Assembly (NCBI RefSeq): GCF_024166365.1
Contig: NC_064826.1
Location: 57,491,001 to 57,555,000 of the forward strand
Origin: Elephas maximus indicus
Taxonomy: Eukaryota > Chordata > Mammalia > Proboscidea > Elephantidae
Length of the DNA stretch: 64,000 bases
Direction of reading: 5' to 3'
Positions 11,201 to 62,848 of the stretch are shown here, piece after piece (position 1 is the first letter of the stretch; every line of letters starts with the position of its first letter). The translations under genes and the position numbers were made by a program. Below the pieces are notes generated by a model that saw only the letters and a list, made by a program, of their open reading frames with translations, had not been told where the DNA came from and ran no database searches.

Positions 11201-13153
11201 TTTTCAGAATTTTGTCATTTCTTTCCATGTCAAGTGTAATTTGTACAGTCATTTATACCAATGGTACTTGTTATTGTTGGCATCTAAGTCTTGGATTATG
11301 TATTCTCATAGTTTGTGTATATTGATGTACAAATTAAAGGTCAAATTATATAGGTTAAAAATGGATCTTATTAAACTTTTTCATAAAAAAGGGTTGGAGG
11401 ATTCTGCACAGGATCCCGAACAAGCGGTAGTAAGAGTTCAGGCCAAATACACCTCAACTCTCTGACTTAGAAAAACATTTTTATTACAAGGCACAAAACT
11501 TACTGTATGTTTCTAATCTATGACAAGTATAGATTTTTTAATTTTTATAAATTTGGATCATATTGTAAATAGTTCTGTGATGTTTTTATGAATTCCACTT
11601 TCACTTGATATTACTTATTATTTCAGGCAATCACTAATACCATTAAATATGCATTGAGATATTTCAATAATTGAATGATGTCTCTAGTCTTAGAGAGTTC
11701 CATAATTTATCTAACCTATTATTTCCTGTTTTTCCATCATTACAAATAATGTATAATGTTATATCTTTCTTCATTTCATCACACAGTTGCCAACTCTAAT
11801 CATAAAAAATCCTTTACCCATTTGATGGCAAAAATCATAGCATAACATCAGTTTTTTGTTCACTTACGTATGAAGTTAAGTATTTTTTCTTTGTTGACAT
11901 CTGTATTTCTTTTTGTGAATTGTGCATGTAGGAAAAGATGTTATTTTTATAATTTAGAGAGATAACTGAATTTTAAAAAATCTAATACTTAAATAGGAAT
12001 TGTTCATATGTAGAAAGAAACATATTTAGATATTAGTAAACATTTGGGAATTACATGCACAGTGTGGCTGGAAAATGACTCTAGTGATCATGAATCACTA
12101 GCTGAAAACAAGGCAGGGCTTCCTCTGGGTTCCTGAATATCTTTCAGCAAATATAATCCGTTCATTCAAACACTGGTTTCATCATTGTATAGTGGGCCAG
12201 AGCATTTTTTTTTACTTTATTCTGCTTGATCCAAAGAACATGTTGAAGACATAATTTACTGTCCTTTTAAGTGATGTGAAAATTGCATGGTTGTCCACAA
12301 GCTTTACAGTGCACAACATTGTGATTTGAATTGGAGCTTAATGGATACATTATTATAGACAATTCTGAGCATCTCAGAAGGGGAAGGCTACTTCTAAGGG
12401 AGTTGGTAGCCTCATTTCTGCTCTGAGCCCACTAAAAATCAGGATTCTCTCCTATTTCCTCTAGCTTCCTGGGGCCACTTTTATCACCTGCCAAATGTGG
12501 GATTTCTTCATCAAGTAGATCAAGGAGGAGATAGTGGAAAGTGTGACTTGGTCCCAAGAGTTTCTCTCTTTTACTTTTCTAGAAACCGCTTTTCCCTCCT
12601 CCTATCCTTCCTTCTCAATTTTAATTATTTTTGTCTCTTCAAGCTTTATACACTTCCTATTTAAACAGTTTCATTGAAAACAGTGACATGAACTCATGTC
12701 CCTTCTTATTCCATTTAGGGTGCTTTAGGAAGTCATCTTCTTTTTTTAAGCACAATAAGACCTTACTTCAGAGCCGTCTTTTGCTGTGGCTAATTTTTTG
12801 TTCCCTTTTGTCCTCAGGTTCTAGTCACACAGTAAATTAGTAAATTGGGTGTTCCCTAGTATTGTGTAAACCTGGCTTTACCTTTTACTGTAGTCAGATT
12901 ACATTTACCTAGTGTCAGCAGGAATTGACAGTTCACTTATGAACACCAGATAAAGGTCACTGTTATCATTTGGAGCCTTTTCATGGTGGATTTTTGCATA
13001 GTACTTAATCATTTCTTCTTTGTGCTTCACAGGTTCGTTGTGTCCTGTACAGCCTGGAAATCATGTGCAGAGACTGATGCAGAAGAGCTCGTTCAGCTGG
13101 TTTTTTGTGCCTTCCATGATATGATGCAGCTGATGAACAGAGCTCAGCTTTAG
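8096..13153 (+). CDS. CROT: CROT (carnitine O-octanoyltransferase), last five coding exons
   Basis: CROT transfers medium-chain and branched-chain acyl groups between CoA and carnitine in peroxisomes, so that chain-shortened fatty acids can leave for mitochondria. The window holds about 178 C-terminal residues (human protein 612 aa) in five exons: 8096-8219, 9924-10002, 10094-10187, 10318-10437 and 13033-13153. All have AG/GT boundaries and phases that join without a stop. Recognisable stretches are PGCCYETATTRYFYHGRTET, KMLQAFAKHNKMMKDC, FDRHLLGLLLIAKEEGLPVP, the carnitine-acyltransferase Ser-Thr-Ser motif in VLSTSLVGY, and PMVHNGYGFFYHIRDDR. The catalytic histidine lies in exons upstream of the window. 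The gene converges with ABCB4, as in human. The C-terminus reads NRAQL; the usual CROT ending is an -HL type peroxisomal signal. Identification is from remembered family sequence. Confidence 0.96.
8396..8610 (-). mobile_element. RTE (BovB-type) LINE 3' fragment
   Basis: Antisense RTE 3' end: GTTATTAGGTGCTGCTGAGT, GAGCCCATTGTTGCAGCCAC and CACTGTGTCAGTCCATT. It ends in a perfect 15-bp hairpin (8571-8605) that the RTE consensus does not explain. Confidence 0.75.
8611..9377. other. CROT intron, nothing recognised
   Basis: AT-rich intron sequence with no repeat, exon or RNA gene that I can recognise. Confidence 0.5.
9378..9512 (+). repeat. AfroSINE, 5' truncated
   Basis: ACCAAAAAGGTTGGCAGTTT through TCGACGCGATGGCAATAGG and a GGTTTGGTTTT tail. 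The A-box end is missing. Confidence 0.8.
9529..9739 (+). repeat. AfroSINE with RTE-like GTTGTTGTT tail
   Basis: Starts GGAGCCCCTGGGTAGTGCGG and ends TTGACTTGATAGCACCTGG plus GTTGTTGTT. It is flanked by a 16-bp exact duplication, TTTTATAGGAAAGAAA, at 9513-9528 and 9740-9755. It also overlaps the tail of the preceding SINE copy. Confidence 0.88.
9924..10002 (+). CDS. CROT: CROT coding exon (fourth from last)
   Basis: The acceptor is AACACAG and the donor is GTACTT. It encodes LQERRQKMLQAFAKHNKMMK then DCSNGK, ending one base into a Gly codon that the next exon completes. A SINE (9529-9739) sits about 180 bp upstream in the preceding intron. Confidence 0.95.
10094..10187 (+). CDS. CROT: CROT coding exon (third from last)
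   Basis: It follows the previous exon after an intron of only 91 bp (acceptor TTGCAG, donor GTAGTA). It encodes FDRHLLGLLLIAKEEGLPVP and ELFTDPLFSK, then the first two bases of a Ser codon. Confidence 0.95.
10318..10437 (+). CDS. CROT: CROT coding exon with the STS motif (penultimate)
   Basis: The acceptor is CACACAG and the donor is GTGAGG. It encodes GGGGNFVLSTSLVGYSRTQG and VAVPMVHNGYGFFYHIRDD. The Ser-Thr-Ser motif is known in this family to help stabilise the reaction intermediate and bind carnitine. Phase 1 in, phase 2 out; an intron of about 2.6 kb follows. Confidence 0.96.
10438..13032. other. Last CROT intron, no recognised content
   Basis: 2.6 kb of AT-rich sequence. I see no SINE, LINE, RNA gene or extra exon, which is unusual in a window otherwise dense in repeats; old diverged repeats could be missed. 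Confidence 0.4.
13033..13153 (+). CDS. CROT: CROT terminal coding exon
   Basis: The acceptor is CTTCACAG. It encodes FVVSCTAWKSCAETDAEELV and QLVFCAFHDMMQLMNRAQL, then TAG at 13151-13153. The last three residues, Ala-Gln-Leu, occupy the PTS1 position. The remembered human protein ends Thr-His-Leu, so His at -2 is Gln here. Confidence 0.96.
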
Positions 13154-13667
13154 AGACTAATCATTTATTAAGCACATACCAAAATATGTCATTAAACTGG
13201 GTGCTGGGAATAGATCGGTGATATGAGAAGAGAAGGAGTGTTGATTTGAAAGAAATCTGATAGGTGTAGAAATTAGAAGAATCATGCTCTCTAAATATAT
13301 TCTGCCCTAGAAGGTAGAGACTATTTTTAATCTTCCTCTGATGCAACAGCAGTGCAAATTATGACACGGTGGTTGTAGAACTATGCAGTGTTTAAGATAT
13401 GCCTCAACAATGCAAAACTACGAAATTTAACAATGCAAGTCTTAACTCTAATTTTAAGGTATTGTTGTGTGTACTTATGTGGATGACAAATCCTCTCTCT
13501 GAACAGCATTGTAGAGAACACCTTTTAAGCGCTTTAGCGCTTCCTAGTTACCAAAGGGTGTGAAATACATGATTGGATGCTAGCTTCCCTGCGATCAATG
13601 CCTTCCACATTCACTACAGGGTACAAGCATACTGTGTTTGCAGGGCTTTCAACCAGCTTGTTCTGGT

Positions 13668-13890
13668 TCCAACCCCTGCTGAGAATTCACTTTCCACCCT
13701 AGATATGCTGAATCAGAACCTATGTTTAATGAGATCACCAGGTGATTCTTAAGTATAATAAATTCTGAGAACCACTGCTCTACTAGTGTTTCTCAGAATT
13801 GGTTTCCAACTAGAAGCATTAGCCTTGCCTGAGAACTCGTTAGAAATGCAAATTCTCAGCAGGGGTTCAAACCAGAATGAACTGGTTCAA
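13668..13890 (+). mobile_element. Two MER5/Charlie-like hAT fragments
   Basis: First piece ends TTCTGAGAACCACTG (13777). The second starts near 13783 and includes CGTTAGAAATGCAAATTCTC. Both resemble non-autonomous hAT (MER5-type) elements and lie in the CROT 3' UTR. Confidence 0.5.
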
Positions 13891-14206
13891 AGCCCTGTAT
13901 GTTTGATGGGAAAGACCACTACAATTAATGGTGATCTTAAAAATAGTTTCTGTGGAACAGACAAAAAAATTTGGTTGTAGTAGGGAGGTTTATACCCCCC
14001 TAACACAAAGCAACTCCAACGAAATTCATAATAGTATACCGATGTTATAAGTAGTCTTATGAATATAAAGATAATGCACACATTTCAAATTGTTTTAGCT
14101 AGTGACTTTTAAAGGTTTAAATGTTGAGTCATAGTCTGTCTCAGAACTGCCCAGGGTTTTTTTTCCCCTTATTCTCAGTTTAATTTTGTAGTTTATACTC
14201 TCAGAC

Positions 14207-14212
14207 AATAAA
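14207..14212 (+). terminator. CROT: Candidate CROT poly(A) signal AATAAA
   Basis: Canonical AATAAA about 1.05 kb after the CROT stop, followed within 40 bp by GT/T-rich sequence (CTTCTTGTTTTGTGTCTG), as expected of a downstream element. The AATAAA at 13757 is an alternative. Confidence 0.55.
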
Positions 14213-14288
14213 GCTACCAGAATCATATAGCTTCTTGTTTTGTGTCTGAATAAGTGATTCATTCCTGTTTGGTCTTATGCCTTTTGAT

Positions 14289-14768
14289 CTCAGTTATCTA
14301 TTGCTGTGTAAATAAACCATCAAAAACTTAGTGTCTTAAAACAGCAACAATGTATTTCTCACAATTGCGTCAGTTGATTATGCTAAGGTGGACGGTGCTT
14401 CTGCTGGTCTCGCCTGAGGATTTATGAGGCTGCAGTCATCAGGCTGCTGAACGGAGGCTGGAATGTCTAAGATGGCTTCACCCATATGTCTGTGGGCTTG
14501 CTGACTGGTCCTCCCTCTACACGTGGTCTCTGATCATTCAGTATTCTAGGAGGTACAAGGCCTCTTGAGGCCTAAGCTCTGAAGTCACATAATGTCATCT
14601 CTGCTGAGTTCTAGTAGCCAAAACAAGTCACAAGCCAGCCCAGATTCAAAGGGTGGGAGGAAAGTCTCATCTCTTAATAGAAGGAGCAGCAAAATCACTT
14701 TGCAAAAGGCAGTGGGCACAAGAAGGCACGATTTATTGGGGGCCATTTTTGTAACAATCTACCACACA
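14289..14768 (-). mobile_element. MLT1-like LTR, antisense
   Basis: Same general family as 1913-2332: CTATTGCTGTGTAAATAAAC at the start and GTAACAATCTACCACAC at the end. Diverged solo LTR with no internal genes. Confidence 0.5.
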
Positions 14769-15649
14769 TTTTAATATGAAGAGTACAGTATATTTAGTAT
14801 ACTGGTTGTATACATCCTCCCCCCCCGCCAAACATTCTCATGTGCTTTGAATTTGATAAATCTGGTTTATTGTTATTGTTAATCATCATAATAACCAACA
14901 CTTATTGAGCCCTTATGACTGCATCAGGCACTATGCTAAGAAATAACAGTACAGTTTCTTTGTGAAAACAGTTAATGTCTATGCCATTTGGTGTCCTTCA
15001 CAGTCAGTATAAAATAGGAAGATAAAATCTGATCTGAGGACTGATTCCTCACTAGTGCAATTTTGTAGACTAGACTGCCAGGGCATTTCAAATCATTTGG
15101 TTAGTTTGTTTTAAGTAATGTCTACAGAGTTGGGTAATTCTGGGAACTGTATCACCTCCTGCAGTGACCTCTTCTCACTCGGCTTGAACATGTTTCCCTA
15201 ACTTGCTTGAAGTTAAAAATCACCTGCAGTGTTTGTTAAAAATACAAATTCCTGAAACTCAGCCCAGACCTACTGAAGAATTTCCAGGGGCAAATGCCCC
15301 ATGATCCTTATCAGGCAAATTTGGACATAATTACATGAGTAGGTTGAATTCTGCTCACTTTGAGTCACTGCAGTAATAAACTCCTTGCCCCACATTCTCT
15401 TGGTTAATCTGAAATTCAGTCCACTTTACACAGTCACATTTGAAAAATTCTTTGGTGTTAACTGGTTTATTATAGATAGAAGAATTAGAAGAACTTGGTT
15501 TGGACAGTTGGCTGAGTTAAACAACCTGTTAAAATAATAAGAATATTGGTACAGAAATTGATGGGGAAAAAAAAAGATACTGGAACAATATTTCAGTGTG
15601 GTCAGTTTTTAAGGGTTACCTAGAATATTTCATTTTGTTCTCTGTAATA
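14769..15649. other. Intergenic, faint MIR/hAT remnants
   Basis: A C-run at about 14819-14827, a MIR/L2-like patch (TTATTGAGCCCTTATGACTG, about 14900-14950), and a MER5-like patch near 15200-15320 (CAGCCCAGACCTACTGAAGA). Otherwise nothing recognised between the two convergent genes. Confidence 0.4.
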
Positions 15650-16638
15650 GATTGAATTGTGCCCTCCCAAAAATATGTGTCAACTTGGCTAGGCCATGAT
15701 TCCCAGTATTGTGTGATTGTCCACCATTTCATCATCTGATGTGATTATCCTATGTGTTGTAAATTCTACCTCTATCATGTTAATGAGGCAGGATTAGAGG
15801 CAGTTCTGTTAACGAGGCAGGACTTAACCTATAAGATTAGGTTGTGTCTTGGGCCAATCTCTTTTGAGATGCAGAAGAGAGAGACAGAGAGACATGGGGA
15901 TCTCATACCACCAAGAAAGCAGCACCAGGAGCAGAGTGTGCCCTTTGGACCTGGGGCTTCTGCGCAGAGATGCTTCTAGACCAGGTGAAGATTGATGACA
16001 GACCGTCATGGGTTGAATTGTGTCCCCCCAAGATATCTCTCAACTTGGCTAGGTCATGATTCCCAGTATTGTATGATTGTTTACCACTTTGTCATCTGAT
16101 GTGATTTCTCTATGTGTTGAAAATCCTATCATTATCATTTAATGAGATGGATTAGTGGCAGTTATATTCATGAGATCTACAAGATTAGATAGTGTCTTAA
16201 GCCAATCTCTTTTGAGATATAAAAGAGAGAAGGAAGGAGAGAGACATGGGGACCTCATACCACCAAGAAAGCAGTGCCAAGAGCAGAGTGCATCCTTTGA
16301 ACCCAGGGTTCCTGCACAGAGAAGCTCCTAGTCCAGGGGACGATTGATGACAAGGACCTTCTTATAGAGCTAATGCCCTGAATTTGGACTTTTAGCCTTC
16401 TAGACTTGAGAGAATAAACTTCTGTTTGTTCAAGCCATCCACTTGTATTTCTGTTATAGCGGCACTAGATGACTAAAACAGGGACTTTCCCCCAGAGCCC
16501 ACAGACAGAGACAGTCTTTCCCTGGAGCTGGCGCCCGGAATTCAGATTTCTAGCCTCCTGGACTGTTAGAGAATAGATTCCTCTGTTGAGACCATCCACT
16601 TGTGGTATTTGTTATGGCAGCACTAGATGACTAAGACA
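15650..16638 (+). mobile_element. LTR interrupted by a second LTR of the same family
   Basis: 15650-16008 and 16481-16638 appear to be the two halves of one ERVL-MaLR-like LTR; the ends are ATTGAATTGTGCCCTCCC and GCAGCACTAGATGACTAAGA. The centre is a second, complete copy. No viral coding sequence is present. Confidence 0.6.
16009..16480 (+). mobile_element. Nested LTR (inner copy)
   Basis: Starts TGGGTTGAATTGTGTCCCCC and ends GCACTAGATGACTAAAACA, so it has TG...CA ends. An AATAAA at about 16413 fits an LTR poly(A) signal. It aligns along the outer copy from 15650 on. A clear target site duplication was not found. Confidence 0.6.
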
Positions 16639-17344
16639 TTGTCCAAACATTCTTTTCTCGTTTTAGGAAAGTGGATCAATTTTCTGAAAAAATCAGGATA
16701 TTTGTAAAAAAAGTAATACAGTTGCTACAGAGACTCAGCATTTTATTGTGGATATTTCCAGTGTTTCAAATTGCATTGAGAGAATATGTGTATTTTAAAT
16801 CAATGAGTTTTAAACTTTTTTTTTCAAGAAATACTTCGTGCTTTATAGAACAAATGGTATACCTGCAAAGTTATCTAGTCGAAGGGGTATTTCATTTTCT
16901 CTTGAACTTCCATGATACACCAGGGAATAAATTCATTTTAAAAACTTCAGTTCCCCAATAATTTGGAAACTTATCAAGGGAAAGATGAGGATATTAAACA
17001 ATTTATTTTTCCTTTACATTTGGCAAAATTGTTCCCAAGCCATCCTGTCAGCTACCCATCCATTAAGAACCATAAGAATTTTCCTGTGGCCTCTATTAAT
17101 TCTACAGATGTATATGCTTGAACTTTGTTCTTCCTCTATGTTGCTGATAACTCAGGGAAAGCTAAGCTGCTATTTTCATACTTCATCAAGAAAGATGTCA
17201 CTTCTAATTCCCAAATTTCAGATGCTGAAATATCAAATACCGAATTGGATGTTCTAAACTGATCTGGAATAAGATATATTTCATGATAGCTTAAACTACA
17301 AACTTCCTTTACAAGTCATAAAGAAGGTTGTAGAATGATTTACA
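16639..17344. other. Sequence downstream of ABCB4
   Basis: AT-rich, no exon seen. 17099-17214 has a close copy at 19473-19577. Part of it may be ABCB4 3' UTR if the poly(A) signal at 17345 is not used. Confidence 0.4.
17099..17214. repeat. Duplicated about 115-bp segment, copy 1
   Basis: TCTACAGATGTATATGCTTG through AAAGATGTCACTTCTAATTC recurs at 19473-19577 with only a few differences and a small indel. Confidence 0.8.
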
Positions 17345-17350
17345 TTTATT
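17345..17350 (-). terminator. ABCB4: Candidate ABCB4 poly(A) signal
   Basis: AATAAA on the - strand only 25 bp past the stop codon. Its use would give a very short 3' UTR. A second TTTATT on the + strand near 17001 is an alternative with a UTR of about 370 bp. Confidence 0.35.
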
Positions 17351-17374
17351 TTTAAGATATACTTTAACAAGAGT

Positions 17375-59074
<41,700 letters not shown>

Positions 59075-59366
59075 CTAAAGGGGAAAAAGATAAAAATGTG
59101 GTACAGCAGGCTTACCATACCGACAACCTAAATTTACATGCACATTTAAGCATTTGGATAGATGTTGCTTGCAGTTGATGAGAGAGTGGCTTATCCTCCA
59201 GATCTCCCTGTGATTAGGGAATTTTTTTTTTTTTTTTCTACAAAAGATTGAAGTCAGACTTGAGTTCTAAACCAGGCTGGAGGCCAGCCTAGAGGACAGA
59301 TAACTCTGCAAGCTTACAGTAGTCAGTGTTTTCTCAAGACAAAGATTTGATCCTTCTTAAGTATGA
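59075..59366. other. ABCB4 intron, nothing recognised
   Basis: Short intronic stretch upstream (in gene sense) of the NBD1 exon, with a poly(T) at 59222-59237. Confidence 0.4.
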
Positions 59367-60423
59367 ATAACATTGTGAAGAATGGAAATTCCAGAACACT
59401 TAATTGTGCTCATGCGGAGCCTGTACATAAATCAAGAGGCAGTTGTTTGAACAGAACAAGGGGATACTGCATGGTTTAAAATCAGGAAAGGTATACATCA
59501 GGGTTGTATCCTTTCACCATACCTATTCAATCTGTATGCTGAGCAAACAGACTGAGAAGCTGGACTATATGAAGAAGAATGTGGCATCAGCACTGGAGGA
59601 AGACTCATTAACAACGTGCTTTATGCAGATGACACAACCTTGCTTGCTGAAAGTGAAGAGAACTTGAAGCACTTACTGACCAAGATCAAAGACGACAGCC
59701 TTCAGTATGGGTTACACCTCAACGTAAAAAAAAATTCTCACAACTGAACCACTAAGAAACATCATTATAAATGATGTTGTCAAGGATTTCATTTTAAAAA
59801 GTTGTCAAGGATTTCATTTTACTTGGATCCATAATCATACTCATGGAAGCAGCAGTCAGGAAATCAAAAGATGCACTGTATTGGGCAAATGTGCTGCAAA
59901 AGACTTCTTCAAAGTGTTCAAAAGCAAAAATATTGCTTTGAAGACTAAAGTGCGCCTGACCCCCGCCCCCCAAAAAAAAGGCTATGGTGTTTTCAATAAT
60001 CTCATATGCATGTGAAAGCTGTACATGAATAAAGAAGATTGAAGAAGAATTTATGTCTTTGAACTGTGATGTTGGAGAAGAATATTGAATATACCATGGA
60101 CTGCCAAAAGAACAAACAAATCTGTCTTGGAAGAAGTGCAGCCAGAATACTTCTAGAAAGCACGTATGGCGAGACCACATCTCACAAACTTTGGACATGT
60201 TGTCAGGAGGGATCAATCCCTGGAGAAGGACATCATGCTTGGTAAAGTAGAGGGCCAGCAGAAAAGAGGAAGACCCTCAATGAGATAGACTGACACAGTG
60301 GCTGCAAAAACGGGCTTGAGTATGGCAATGATTGTGAGGATGGCACAGGACAAGGCAGTGTTTCATTCTACTGTACATAGGGTCACTATGAGTCAGAATC
60401 GACTTGAAGGCATCTAACAACAA
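59367..60423 (+). mobile_element. RTE LINE 3' part
   Basis: 5'-truncated in the reverse transcriptase (LYADDTT-type box encoded near 59622-59642, with AACAACGTGCTTTATGCAGA) and running to ATCGACTTGAAGGCATCTAA. Broken by frameshifts, and by C-rich and A-rich runs at 59959-59980. Confidence 0.85.
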
Positions 60424-60851
60424 GTGTTTTCACGAGTTCTTGCCTGAGGCTCTCTAGTTCTGAGCTAGATGGTATGCAACACACTTCAGCAAAAGTATTT
60501 TAGGGAAGTTGTTGCCTAGTGATAGTCTTCTCCAGAGAGCTTCTGTAAGGTTCCTGTTGAAAGGCCTGATTTTAACTATAATTTGATGGACCACAGCAAG
60601 CAGTTCAAGTGAAAATGTACCTCTGAATCAGATTTATTCAGAGTTCAAATTATGGTTCGAAGACCATCTGAAACACAATCTCTGTAGAGATGTCAGTAAT
60701 CTTGATTTTTAACAAGCACCCCGAGTGATTTTTATGCACACTGAAGTCTATGTAGTTCAGTGAACTGACATATTGGCTTAGTAGATTTACTAACGGGCAT
60801 TTAAGCCCTGAATAATGCCCAGCAAATTATTAATGTTATGTCATGAATCTC

Positions 60852-60901
60852 ACAGGGTTGGTATGAGTTGGACAGCAATAGGTTTTTTTTTTTTTTTTTT
60901 T
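60852..60901 (+). repeat. AfroSINE 3' remnant
   Basis: CAGGGTTGGTATGAGTTGGA and CAGCAATAGG, then a T-run at 60883-60900. Confidence 0.7.
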
Positions 60902-61158
60902 AATGGCATTAATAATGGTTACTCTTTTTTGATCATCATTAGCCCTATTAGGCTGATAGCTTCTTATGATCAAACCTACTCTGAGACAATAAAACCATGT
61001 CATTGAGGGCCATTAGAATATAGAGTAATTCAAGTAAATAGTTAAAATAGAAATAAAAAATGAGAGGCTAGATTCACAATAAACCAAAATCCAAATGTTC
61101 ATCAATTGATGACTGAATAAACAAAATGTGTTATATCCATATCATGGAATGTTAAAAA

Positions 61159-61208
61159 CAGACAAACCTGTTGCCGTGGAGTCAATTCCACCTCATAGTG
61201 ACCCTACA
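61159..61208 (-). repeat. AfroSINE fragment
   Basis: CTGTTGCCGTGGAGTCAATT to CATAGTGACCCTACAG. Confidence 0.8.
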
Positions 61209-61442
61209 GTGAGTGAGCCACAGAAAATAATACTGTACTGATACATGCTACAATATGGGTGAAACTTGAAAATATTATGCTAAGTCAAAGAAGCCAAACA
61301 CAAAAGGTCACATATTGTGTGATTCCATTTATATGAAATGCCTAGAATAAACAAATCCATAGAGATAAAAAGCAGATTAGTGGTTGCCAAGGACTGGGAG
61401 GAGGGGGCAATGGGGAGTGGCTGCTAGTGGATATGGGTTTCT

Positions 61443-61672
61443 TCCTTCCTTCCTTCCTCCCTCCCTCCCTCCCTCCATCCCTTCCTTCCTTCCTTCCTTC
61501 CTTCCTTCCTACCTTTCGTTGTAAATAATATATAATAAAACATTTGCCACTTAAGCATTTTTTTTACATGGACAATTTAGTGACACTGATTACCTTTATC
61601 ATGATGTGCAAACCATCACCACTATCCATTTCTAAATTTTTCCATCACCCTTAACAGAAGCTCAGTACTTCT
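61443..61672 (-). mobile_element. Antisense L1 piece with (TTCC)n tail
   Basis: A (TTCC)n/(TCCC)n run at 61443-61510, then AAACATTTGCCACTTAAGCA and GATGTGCAAACCATCACCAC (antisense L1). GGGTTTCTT flanks it on both sides. Confidence 0.65.
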
Positions 61673-61870
61673 CTGGGTTTCTTTTTGGGGTGATGAAAAT
61701 GCTCTGGAATTAGACAGTCATGGTTGTTGTACAACGCCGTAAATATACTAAAAACCACTAAATTTTACATTGTTAAAGGTTGAATTTTATGGTATGTGAA
61801 TTACATTTCAATTTTTAAAAAGACTAGAATTCTAAAAAGGAAGGCTAATAAAAGGAGAATATCTCTATCA

Positions 61871-62072
61871 CAAGGAGCTCTGGTGGCACAGTGGTTAAGT
61901 GCTCAGCTGCAAAATGAAAGGTTGGAGGTTTAAACCCACCAGCCGGTTCGCAGAAGGAAGATGTGGCAGTCTGCTTCCTTAAAGATTACAGCCTTGGAAA
62001 CCCTATGGGGCATTTCTACCATGTCTTATGGAGAACTATGAGTTGGAATAGACTCGACGGCAATGGGTCGGG
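61871..62072 (+). repeat. AfroSINE, longer variant
   Basis: GGAGCTCTGGTGGCACAGTG to AGACTCGACGGCAATGGG, flanked by ATCTCTATCA. Confidence 0.92.
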
Positions 62073-62685
62073 GTTTGATCTCTATCAGGTATTAAAACAA
62101 AAAATTACAGTAATTAAAATCCAAAGGAAAATAGAACATGAACAGGCAGTTAGATTAATGTAAGAAATAGAAAGTCCAGAAACAGACCTAGAACATTTAA
62201 GAATTTAGTACAGGATAAAGATGATACTGTCCAACAGTAGGGAAAATGCAGTTTACATAATAAATGGTATTGAGACAATTATGTAGTCACCTGGAAAAAC
62301 ACAATGTGTCATCTCTACTTGAGTCCTTAGACCACGATAAATTCAGATGAATCAACTGTGTTTAAAAAAAATAGAAAAGAGTAAAACTACTGTAAGGAGA
62401 ATATAGCTCTGCTGGATAATATTCAAGATTGCTCTTTAATTTTTAGTATATGGAGCCCAAGGAAGCATTCATAAGTATTTACTGATATGAAGTTGTATAG
62501 GTTGGGTCCACTTATGATAAGGCATATAGGAAATAATATGATTAAGGTATCCACAATACTAACACTGATAAGTAAATTGCTAATAGTGATTGTGTTTCTA
62601 TTATGATAACAATAGGCTGATGCTATGTTAATAGATTTGTACAGGAAAATGGAATCAGACTTGGGAGTGAAGGACAGTTATGTCC
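62073..62685. other. ABCB4 intron, diverged L1-like sequence
   Basis: AAATAGAAAGTCCAGAAACA and AAGAGTAAAACTACTGTAAG suggest an old sense L1 fragment at about 62100-62400. The rest is unrecognised. Confidence 0.4.
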
Positions 62686-62848
62686 AAAAACCAAATTGGC
62701 TGCTGTTGAGTCAATTCCGACTCATAGCGACCCTATAGGGCAAAGTAGAACTGTCCTATAGAGTTTCCAAGGAGCACCTGGCGGACTCAAACTGCTGACC
62801 TTTTGGTTAGCAGCCATAGCACTTAACCACTACACCACCAGAGTTTCT
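62686..62848 (-). repeat. AfroSINE
   Basis: AATTGGCTGCTGTTGAGTCA to CACTACACCACCAGAGTTTC. Confidence 0.92.

Larger units (their letters stand above)
13154..14212 (+). other. CROT: CROT 3' UTR (inferred)
   Basis: This runs from the CROT stop to the AATAAA at 14207. It contains two MER5/Charlie-like hAT fragments (about 13668-13777 and 13783-13875) and a 47-bp imperfect inverted repeat (arms 13641-13687 and 13851-13897). An earlier AATAAA is at 13757-13762. The transcript end is inferred, with no expression evidence. Confidence 0.55.
61075..61830 (+). mobile_element. Old L1 3' end with two insertions
   Basis: GTTCATCAATTGATGACTGA, GGTGAAACTTGAAAATATTA and GCAGATTAGTGGTTGCCAAG up to AATTTTATGGTATGTGAATT. 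It is interrupted by a SINE fragment at 61159-61208 and by an antisense L1 piece at about 61443-61672. Confidence 0.7.

Noticed and set aside
15650..16638. A complete endogenous retrovirus
   Set aside because: Only LTR sequence is present; no internal gag, pol or env sequence was seen between or around the LTR copies.
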